Below are positions 1 to 5,537 of a stretch of 5,705 nucleotides of DNA, piece by piece. The notes under the pieces were generated by a model. It was not told where the DNA came from and did no database searches. It saw nothing but the letters and a program-made list of their open reading frames with translations. This stretch comes from Alphaproteobacteria bacterium (GTDB lineage Bacteria; Pseudomonadota; Alphaproteobacteria; Thalassobaculales; Thalassobaculaceae). The stretch is taken from positions 1 through 5,705 of the forward strand of contig JAPKDN010000225.1 of NCBI GenBank assembly GCA_028822575.1, read 5' to 3'. Position 1 is the stretch's first letter. Each line of letters begins with the position of its first letter. Position numbers and translations under genes: made by a program.

Positions 1-260
1 GCCATTTCAAGTCGCTCGACATCGCGAACATCACCAATGAAATAACGGATGGGACGGCCGGTGCTGGATGGAAACTCCTGCGCCATTTCATACTGCTTCA
101 ACTCATCACGAGAAAAAACGATGCAACGGTGCAGGTCATATTTTTCAAGCACAGTTCGGATAAAAGCGCGGCCAAAAGACCCTGTACCACCGGTTACTAG
201 GATCGTCTTGCCATTCAGGTCAATCTGATTGGCGTCGAAGCCGTGATGCTGATAGCTCAT
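1..260 (-). CDS. pseB: PseB-type UDP-N-acetylglucosamine 4,6-dehydratase (inverting), N-terminal part, cut by window edge
   Basis: This is the first 86 codons of an extended short-chain dehydrogenase/reductase; the rest lies beyond the left edge. Seen: an NAD(P)-binding Rossmann motif TGGTGSFG at residues 23-30 after a beta strand (KTILV), then FSRDELKQYEM at about 49-59 and IRYFIGDVRDVERLEM at 71-86. These blocks are hallmarks of PseB/FlaA1 enzymes. The family converts UDP-GlcNAc to UDP-2-acetamido-2,6-dideoxy-beta-L-arabino-hexos-4-ulose in the cytosol, the first step to CMP-pseudaminic acid and the substrate of PseC. The ATG at 260 is chosen because it gives the usual short leader before the Rossmann strand and follows a purine-rich GGGGATGAG stretch; the ATGs at 268 and 274 are in another frame. 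It lies 66 bp after pseC on the same strand, supporting a shared pathway. The catalytic residues lie outside the window. A FlaA1-like dehydratase of another sugar pathway is possible, but the pseC neighbour favours pseB. Confidence 0.9.
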   Translation of the reverse strand, partial: MSYQHHGFDANQIDLNGKTILVTGGTGSFGRAFIRTVLEKYDLHRCIVFSRDELKQYEMAQEFPSSTGRPIRYFIGDVRDVERLEM

Positions 261-326
261 GGACTCATCCCCATGGATTTAGCGCCAACCGCCAGTGGTT
301 TAGTTCAGGAAACGTTACTGAAGTTA

Positions 327-1547
327 TTATAATGGGCTCACCTGGATCCCAAGAACCTCGCCAAGGATCTCGACGACCCTGTCCACATCCCCCTCCTCCA
401 TGGAAGGAAACAAGGGGAGGCTCAAACAGCGATCATAATAGAGCTCGGCACCAGGCAGGGCAGGTGTCTCATAGCGCTGGCAGTAATACGGCTGGGCATG
501 GACGGGGATGTAGTGAACTTGCGTGCCGATGCCTTTCTCGCGAAGTTTGTTCATGACGGCGGTTCGGGTTGTTCCCAAGGCCTTAAAATCAATCAACGCT
601 ACCGACAAATGCCAAGCGGGTTTACAGCCCGGTGCGACATGGATAGGACGAACATGCGGTCCCAACCCCGCCAATAGCGCTCCGTATTGATCTCGAAGCG
701 CTCCGCGTTTCCTGACAAATTCGGGCAATCGCCGCAACTGGCTGATTCCCAACGCGCATTGCAGATCGTTCAGCCGGTAATTAAAACCGAGTTCGCGCAT
801 CTCATAATACCAGGGTGCGGCGGCCTCCTCGTCTCCCTCGAATGCCATCGCAGTGTTCACGAACCGGTCAGGCTCTCGCACCATTCCGTGATTGCGAAAC
901 ATCCGCATTTTTGCCGCCAACTCTTCGTCATTTGTGACCAAGACACCACCCTCACCAGTGGCTATCGCTTTTACTGGATGTGTGGAAAACATGGCCGCGT
1001 CACTAGACGCACAAGAACCGACCGGGACCATTTTTCCAGTTGGTGCCAAGTGGTCACCGCCCAAGGCATGGCACGCGTCCTCGGCGACAAACAACCCTTC
1101 GGCGGCCGCGCGCAAGGCCGGCATATCCTCAGAATGTCCATTAAGATGCACGGGAAAGACCGCCTTGACCGACCCACGACGTGTCCGCCCCAGAGCTTCC
1201 AGAAATTGCCGCGCTCCCATCAAGCCAGTATCCGGGTCCACGTCCGCGAAGACAACGTCGGCGCCGACATACCGCGCTGCATTAGCGGTGGCGAGAAAGG
1301 TCACGGTCGGGACCACCACCACATCGCCCGGTCCAAGACCAACGGCAAGTGCCAGCAGATGCAACCCAGCGGTACCGCTGGAACAGGCTACAGCATATTT
1401 AGCACCAACCTGTTCGGCGAAAGCGGCCTCAAAGGCTTCCACTGTCGGGCCGGTCGTCAACCAGTCGCCACGCATGGCCTCCGTGACAGCCGCTATGTCA
1501 TCGTCATCGATCACTTGGCGGCCATATGGCAAGAAATCCGCTTCCAT
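327..1547 (-). CDS. pseC: PseC-type UDP-4-amino-4,6-dideoxy-N-acetyl-beta-L-altrosamine transaminase (DegT/DnrJ/EryC1/StrS family)
   Basis: This is a full-length 406-residue PLP-dependent sugar aminotransferase of fold type I. Seen: SSGTAGLH at 56-63 (phosphate-binding loop), EDACHALG at 156-163 with D157 placed to contact the pyridine nitrogen, and FSTHPVKAIATGEGG around 187-201 with K193 as the likely Schiff-base lysine. PWYYEMRELGFNYRLNDLQ at 245-263 and GTQVHYIPVHAQPYY at 341-355 are typical of PseC rather than of other DegT enzymes. The family transfers an amino group from glutamate to C4 of the 4-keto sugar made by PseB, in the cytosol. The ATG at 1547 follows the adaptor gene's stop by only 7 bp and has just a weak GAGAG-type ribosome site about 13 nt upstream, inside the end of that gene, so translational coupling is likely. 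No key residue appears missing. A different 4-amino sugar, such as a perosamine-like one, is less likely. Confidence 0.92.
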   Translation of the reverse strand: MEADFLPYGRQVIDDDDIAAVTEAMRGDWLTTGPTVEAFEAAFAEQVGAKYAVACSSGTAGLHLLALAVGLGPGDVVVVPTVTFLATANAARYVGADVVFADVDPDTGLMGARQFLEALGRTRRGSVKAVFPVHLNGHSEDMPALRAAAEGLFVAEDACHALGGDHLAPTGKMVPVGSCASSDAAMFSTHPVKAIATGEGGVLVTNDEELAAKMRMFRNHGMVREPDRFVNTAMAFEGDEEAAAPWYYEMRELGFNYRLNDLQCALGISQLRRLPEFVRKRGALRDQYGALLAGLGPHVRPIHVAPGCKPAWHLSVALIDFKALGTTRTAVMNKLREKGIGTQVHYIPVHAQPYYCQRYETPALPGAELYYDRCLSLPLFPSMEEGDVDRVVEILGEVLGIQVSPL

Positions 1548-1554
1548 CTCGATC

Positions 1555-2901
1555 TCAGTTCTCTCTCAAAGCCTGATCAAGGCTCCGGGAAATTGGCGCA
1601 AACAGATATTCGAGCAATGTCTGATCGTCGGTACTGATAACCACTGTCGCCGGCATCCCCTGAATTAGGTTAAGTGCTGGTTGCTTGGCCAGACTTTCTC
1701 GGTCCAGCTCTACCCGCGCTTCGTAGTAAGGCAGTTGGCCCTCTCCTTGAACCACGTCCGCGGAAATATCAATCAGTTTACCCTCGATAGGTTTGGTGGT
1801 GCGTTGGCTAAAAGACGTGAGTCGAACGTTTGCCACGGCGCCGACCTCCACGTTGTCACGGTCAACCGGATCGATGCGAATCTGAACGACCAGGTCATCA
1901 TTCTCCGGCACAATCCCCATCATCGGCTCGCCGGGCCCAACCACCCCACCCTCGGTATGGAACCTTAAGCCGTAAACTCGCCCGCCATAAGGCGCCCTTA
2001 TCTGCGATCGGTCCAGTGAGTCGCGGGCGCCGGTCAGACGGCCCTCTAAATCTTCGAGGATATTCTGCACCTCGCGCAAGTTGGCCTCAACCTCGGAGGC
2101 GGATTGCTCAATAAGGTTGACCTTTTGAAATTCAGTTTCAGAGATCGTTTGCTCGGCCCGCGCGATCAAGGCCTCACGATTGCCGATACTGCCCTGAAGT
2201 TGAGCCTCTATGCGTTCGAGGGACAACAGCCTTGTCTTTCGAGCCAAACCCGCCTCATAGAGTTTACGTAGATCAGCGATCTCCTCATCGATCAGTTCCA
2301 ATTGTCGCTCATCGGCCTGCTGCTGCGCGGCCAGAGCGGTGATTTCTTCATGTGTCTTTGCGATCCGCTGATAGAGAAGGCTAATTTGGCTGCTTAACGC
2401 CTTTGTCCTGTTATTGAACAGGCGTTGCTGACCTTCCAGGATCTCAAGGACATAGGGGTTGGATTTACGAGCTGTCAGGGTCTTGGGAAAACGGACCAAG
2501 CCCAAACGGTCCCGTTCTGCCAGCAAACGCGCCTTCAACCCAACATTCGCGAGATGCTGCTGCTCCAAAACATCGAATTCCACCCTTACGCGGGTGTCGT
2601 CCAGTTCCAAGAGAACTTTTCCAGACGCAACCATGTCACCATTCCTCACGAAGATCCGGCGAATAATTCCGCCCTCCAGGTGCTGAACCGTCTTTTGATT
2701 GCTATCAACCTGCAACTGCCCAGGCGCGATCGCGCCGCTGCCTAGTTGCGCCAAAGATGCCCAAACTCCAAAAACACCAAAGAAAACGAAAATAATCACA
2801 AAGCCCACAACGATAACACCACGCCAGCGTCTCGGGTTCGCTTTGTCGTCAAGGTCATACATACCTTCGACGGGTTTATGTTCCATGCCATCGCTCATCA
2901 C
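1555..2901 (-). CDS. Type I secretion membrane fusion protein, HlyD/PrtE family periplasmic adaptor
   Basis: The 448-residue protein is the adaptor that links an inner-membrane ABC exporter to a TolC-like outer-membrane channel. Seen: a short charged cytosolic N-terminus (1-27), one transmembrane segment at about 28-50, a first half of a lipoyl/barrel-sandwich domain with TVQHLEGGIIRRIFVRNGD at 71-89, and a long helical, Glu/Gln/Leu-rich coiled coil at about 105-300. The second barrel half starts with IRAPYGGRVYGL (301-312) and contains the HlyD-type signature TEGGVVGPGEPMMGIVPEN at 316-334. The C-terminal part ends QGMPATVVISTDDQTLLEYL, as in PrtE/RsaE-like proteins. The start is GTG at 2901 or ATG at 2898; both follow an AAGGA ribosome site, with 6 or 9 nt spacing. 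The gene lies 51 bp after the ABC gene and 7 bp before pseC, so it is surely part of the same transcript. Length and domains are normal for the family. Confidence 0.95.
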   Translation of the reverse strand: MMSDGMEHKPVEGMYDLDDKANPRRWRGVIVVGFVIIFVFFGVFGVWASLAQLGSGAIAPGQLQVDSNQKTVQHLEGGIIRRIFVRNGDMVASGKVLLELDDTRVRVEFDVLEQQHLANVGLKARLLAERDRLGLVRFPKTLTARKSNPYVLEILEGQQRLFNNRTKALSSQISLLYQRIAKTHEEITALAAQQQADERQLELIDEEIADLRKLYEAGLARKTRLLSLERIEAQLQGSIGNREALIARAEQTISETEFQKVNLIEQSASEVEANLREVQNILEDLEGRLTGARDSLDRSQIRAPYGGRVYGLRFHTEGGVVGPGEPMMGIVPENDDLVVQIRIDPVDRDNVEVGAVANVRLTSFSQRTTKPIEGKLIDISADVVQGEGQLPYYEARVELDRESLAKQPALNLIQGMPATVVISTDDQTLLEYLFAPISRSLDQALREN

Positions 2902-2907
2902 CGAGCG

Positions 2908-2912
2908 TCCTT
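2908..2912 (-). promoter_or_regulatory. Ribosome binding site of the HlyD-family gene
   Basis: AAGGA on the minus strand lies 6 nt before the GTG at 2901 and 9 nt before the in-frame ATG at 2898. It fixes the start to one of these two adjacent codons and argues against the later in-frame ATG at 2886. The ATG at 2898 is perhaps the likelier start because spacing is near optimal. Confidence 0.7.
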
Positions 2913-2952
2913 GTGCAAGTATTTGGAACCTGAAGGAGTCAGCACGGCCACA

Positions 2953-5040
2953 TCACTCCGCACGCGGCAAGGCGGAGATGGCCTGGACACTCTGAACGCT
3001 AAGCGTCTTGGTCTCGACTTTTAAGGGTTGCGGCGGTTTCAAGACACGTGTCTGAGGACGGCGGGCCGTGAGCGCTTCAATATTCCTAGCCTCGTTAGCG
3101 GGCCTGGTCAGCTCTTCTCGCGGTTGCAAAGCACCTCCTTCGATTGCGGCCGGGGATGACTGCGTGGGCGGCTGTTCCGCGCCAACAGGTGACGTCGGCA
3201 GATTCGGCGCCGATTTGCCAAGTGATGAGTTGGGGAACATTGCTGGGGTCAAGGGCCGCCCAGGCGCCCGTGATTGCAACTCCGTCTCTGTTTGAGCCCG
3301 CGGAGCCATTAGCCCAGCGGGCTGCCCGCTCAGGCTTTGCTCCGGCGCCGGCGCGGTTTCACCATTCAGGAACCCTAGTACCTCATCCCGGGCACCGTAT
3401 TTTTGGATCACGCCATTCTGCAGAATCAAAACCTTGTCCATGTGAACGAGGCTTTGGGGCCTATGTGTCACCATGACGACTGTCGTCCCGGTATCTTTGA
3501 GCGCAAGGATCGCGCTCATTAACGCGTCGTCGCCACTGGCGTCCAAACTTGCATTTGGCTCGTCCAGAACAACAATCGTCGGATCACCATACAACGCTCG
3601 CGCGAAGGCCACCCTCTGCCTTTGCCCGCCGGAGAGAATGGCTCCAGCATTTCCAATCTGGGTGTCATATCCTTCCGGTAAGCGTAGCACCATATCGTGC
3701 AGGCCCGCGGCCTTAGACGCCTTGATAATGTCTTCAGGTTTCCCACCTTCCTCCAGGCGCGCAACATTATCCGCCACCGAGCCTGTGAATAGCTCGCTGT
3801 CCTGTGGCATGAATCCGACATGCCGTCCAAGCTCGTCCGCATTCCAGTCATAAGCGTCCGAACCATCGATACGGACATGGCCCACCGTCGGCTTCTCAAC
3901 TCCAACCAACAGACGAGCTAGAGTCGATTTTCCGGCTGCAGAAGGTCCAATAATGCCCAAAGCCTCACCAGGACGGACATCTAGAGCGATCCGCTGCAAA
4001 ATCGGTTTCGGTACTCCCACCGGTTGGAACCCGACATTCTCCACCACGATATGGCCTTCCGGGGGCGGCAGTTCCATGCGCTGGATGCGAGATTGCGCCT
4101 TTCGCAAGGTTTCCTCGACAACGCGATACGCCGCGATGGCTTCGATCAGAGGTCTTGCCTGGCCAATTCCCATTTCAACGGGCTGCAGCGCCCGTCCAAG
4201 GATCAAAACACAAGCAATCATCATTCCAGGAGTCATGACGGTGTTAGGATCGATGATTTGCGTCACCGCCACCGACATAATGACCATCTGGATGAGCATT
4301 CGCATCGATTTTGATACGGCCTGGAAAACAGCCGCGCGATCACTGGCTTTGCTTTGTAAGGTAAGAACCTGCTCGTTCTCCTTGTGCCAGCGCGCCAGAA
4401 CATTCCGGCGCATCCCCATGCTCTCAACCACGGCGGCGTTCCGCACGGCCGATTCCGCCGCTTGAAAGGCTTTTGACGAATATTCCTGCGCCTCATTCAG
4501 CGCGGACCGGGTAAGCCGATCGTTCATAACGCCCAAAATGAACATCACGACGGCGCCGGCCACCGCCGCCCAGCCCATAGCCGGGTTCACAATGAATATG
4601 AGAATTAAGAAAATGGGCACCCAGGGCACGTCCAGCATGGTCAGCATGCCGGGGCCGGTCAGAAACATTCGAAGAGTGCCAAGCGACCGCAAGGGGTTGC
4701 TGTTAGGCTGCTTCCCTCGATCCAGGGCGTCGACAATCATGGACGAGAGCAGCATTGGGCCAACCCGGCGGTCGATCCAACCACCAATTCGCACGAAGGA
4801 AAATGCCCTGACCGCATCAAGCGCCGCCTGAACACCAAGCGCTACCACCGCCATCAGGAGCAGCAGAAACAGCGTCGACATGCTTCGACTCGCCAAGACA
4901 CGGTCAAACACCTGGAACATAAAGACCGGTAGCGTAAGCATAAGCAAATTCACGGCGAAGCTAAACACGGCGGCCGCGAGAAACGCTGTATAGCAGGCCT
5001 TTAGAAGCTTATTGACCGAGACTGGCTCTTGGTTGGACAT
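2953..5040 (-). CDS. Type I secretion ABC transporter, PrtD/RsaD-like permease-ATPase with an unusual proline-rich C-terminal tail
   Basis: This 695-residue inner-membrane exporter couples ATP hydrolysis to one-step secretion of a protein, probably an RTX-type protein, through the HlyD and TolC partners. Seen: an ABC type 1 membrane domain (about 15-300) with hydrophobic segments near 18-44, 57-76, 141-171 and 248-286, and PrtD-type blocks FQVFDRVLASRSMSTL (42-57) and MLDVPWVPIFL (135-145). There is no N-terminal C39 peptidase domain. The ATPase domain has Walker A GPSAAGKST (365-373), Q-loop Q413, signature LSGGQRQR (469-476), Walker B IVVLDEP with D493 and E494, D-loop SLD (498-500) and switch H526. 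All catalytic residues are present. PrtD-type exporters usually stop near 560-590 residues. Here about 135 more follow (561-695), with 21 prolines and many Gln, Ala, Thr, Glu and Arg. The ATG at 5040 matches the family's usual N-terminus, but its ribosome site is only CGGA and sits in a hairpin. It is first in the operon with the adaptor and pse genes. Confidence 0.95.
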   Translation of the reverse strand: MSNQEPVSVNKLLKACYTAFLAAAVFSFAVNLLMLTLPVFMFQVFDRVLASRSMSTLFLLLLMAVVALGVQAALDAVRAFSFVRIGGWIDRRVGPMLLSSMIVDALDRGKQPNSNPLRSLGTLRMFLTGPGMLTMLDVPWVPIFLILIFIVNPAMGWAAVAGAVVMFILGVMNDRLTRSALNEAQEYSSKAFQAAESAVRNAAVVESMGMRRNVLARWHKENEQVLTLQSKASDRAAVFQAVSKSMRMLIQMVIMSVAVTQIIDPNTVMTPGMMIACVLILGRALQPVEMGIGQARPLIEAIAAYRVVEETLRKAQSRIQRMELPPPEGHIVVENVGFQPVGVPKPILQRIALDVRPGEALGIIGPSAAGKSTLARLLVGVEKPTVGHVRIDGSDAYDWNADELGRHVGFMPQDSELFTGSVADNVARLEEGGKPEDIIKASKAAGLHDMVLRLPEGYDTQIGNAGAILSGGQRQRVAFARALYGDPTIVVLDEPNASLDASGDDALMSAILALKDTGTTVVMVTHRPQSLVHMDKVLILQNGVIQKYGARDEVLGFLNGETAPAPEQSLSGQPAGLMAPRAQTETELQSRAPGRPLTPAMFPNSSLGKSAPNLPTSPVGAEQPPTQSSPAAIEGGALQPREELTRPANEARNIEALTARRPQTRVLKPPQPLKVETKTLSVQSVQAISALPRAE

Positions 5041-5055
5041 CGACGGTATCCGTCG
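5041..5055 (-). promoter_or_regulatory. Perfect hairpin touching the ABC transporter start codon and covering its ribosome site
   Basis: On the minus strand CGACGG-ATA-CCGTCG ends exactly one base before the ATG at 5040. The six-pair stem is GC-rich with a 3-nt loop. The only Shine-Dalgarno-like bases (CGGA) lie at the end of the 5' arm and in the loop. In RNA this stem would compete with ribosome binding, so it may set or regulate translation of the exporter operon. The pairing is seen directly; the regulatory role is inference. Confidence 0.5.
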
Positions 5056-5065
5056 TCAATTTGCA

Positions 5066-5084
5066 TTGCACATCAAGAGTGCAA
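5066..5084. repeat. Inverted repeat TTGCAC-N7-GTGCAA, possible regulator binding site (NtrC-like architecture)
   Basis: Perfect 6-bp arms (5066-5071 and 5079-5084) flank a 7-bp centre. The inner part, TGCAC-N7-GTGCA, has the same half-sites and spacing as the commonly quoted enterobacterial NtrC consensus. One arm coincides with the -12 element of the sigma54-like promoter, so a bound protein here would more likely block than activate. A further TTGCAC lies at 5143-5148. A different dyad-binding regulator is equally possible. Confidence 0.4.
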
Positions 5085-5095
5085 GTTTTGCGCCA
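5080..5095 (-). promoter_or_regulatory. Candidate sigma54 (-24/-12) promoter for the secretion-pse operon
   Basis: The minus strand reads TGGCGCA-AAAC-TTGCA against the consensus TGGCACG-N4-TTGCW. The essential GG (5094-5093) and GC (5082-5081) have the required spacing. Transcription would start near 5069 and give a leader of about 29 nt before the ABC gene ATG. Sigma54 promoters need an enhancer-binding protein; no such gene is in the window. The upstream dyads ATATG-G-CATAT (5126-5136) and CACTA-N8-TAGTG (5151-5168) lie about 57-100 bp upstream and could be enhancer sites. No experimental support is visible. Confidence 0.4.
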
Positions 5096-5159
5096 ACACC
5101 TTAGCACACCCTTATTCACCAATCGATATGGCATATTCAATCTTGCACGCCACTAAATA

Positions 5160-5188
5160 AATATAGTGTCAGATCCCAACGCTCACAA
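5160..5188 (-). promoter_or_regulatory. Candidate sigma70-type promoter upstream of the secretion-pse operon
   Basis: On the minus strand TTGTGA (5188-5183) and TATATT (5165-5160) are separated by exactly 17 bp. They match the -35 and -10 consensus at 4 and 5 of 6 positions. The predicted start, near 5153, gives a leader of about 113 nt that would include both dyads and the start-codon hairpin. The -10 element lies inside an AT-rich imperfect dyad. It competes with, or adds to, the sigma54-like site downstream. Confidence 0.4.
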
Positions 5189-5199
5189 AAAGTCGGTGC

Positions 5200-5496
5200 T
5201 CAATCTTCCGTGAACTTGGCCAAGTCAATCTCGCCGTGGCGAAAAGGAATCCAATATTTGGTCTCGCCGTTATACTGCAGACCATAAATGTTCGTGCAGT
5301 ACACCTTGGTCGGCGCAGCCTCCTCCTCGCTTTCGGTTTCGGTCCGACTGGTATCAACCAGCTCCGAAAGCTTGAAATGACCTTCCCAGGCTTTAGCAAC
5401 ATCCGAACGCTCTTCCTCTGCGAGATCATTGACCGTCATGGCCAGATCCCAAGTCTGCTCAAGGTCGTTCCAAAGATCGTCAAGATAGGTTCCCAT
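5200..5496 (-). CDS. Small acidic hypothetical protein (98 residues)
   Basis: I do not recognise this protein. It has 23 Asp/Glu against 8 Lys/Arg, four tryptophans (W9, W16, W37, W82) and one cysteine (C67). Residues 1-47 look helical and amphipathic. Residues 49-62 form a Thr/Glu-rich acidic linker (ETESEEE). Residues 63-92 (VYCTNIYGLQYNGETKYWIPF) look like beta strands. There is no signal peptide or membrane segment, so it is probably cytosolic. The C-terminus lacks the acidic-plus-hydrophobic ending found on some type I substrates. I take it as a real gene because its amino-acid make-up and codon choice are protein-like, whereas the overlapping frames at 5169-5429 (minus) and 5236-5541 (plus) read as low-quality Arg/Ser- or Ile/Arg-rich shadows. 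The ATG at 5496 has a weak GGA 8 nt upstream. It lies 159 bp before the exporter gene on the same strand, with its own promoter candidate upstream and no clear terminator between. It could be an accessory to the secretion system or unrelated. Confidence 0.7.
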   Translation of the reverse strand: MGTYLDDLWNDLEQTWDLAMTVNDLAEEERSDVAKAWEGHFKLSELVDTSRTETESEEEAAPTKVYCTNIYGLQYNGETKYWIPFRHGEIDLAKFTED

Positions 5497-5537
5497 CGGC
5501 GCATTCCAAAGACGGTTAGGATACAGTCAATCCTGTT

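Noticed and set aside
687..1668. Long plus-strand open frames (316 and 258 codons) opposite pseC and the adaptor gene's end
   Set aside because: They are antisense to well-conserved pseC; their translations are Arg/His/Ser- or Ala/Ser/Thr-rich with no domain, as expected for shadows in moderately GC-rich DNA.
3068..4831. Several plus-strand frames and a minus-strand alternative frame (3519-3905) inside the ABC transporter gene
   Set aside because: The ABC gene has every catalytic motif intact in one frame; the others are low-complexity shadows without recognisable features.
5151..5168. CACTA-N8-TAGTG dyad considered as a terminator of the 98-residue gene
   Set aside because: The stem is five mostly weak pairs and is not followed by a T-run on the minus strand; the bases fit a -10 element better.
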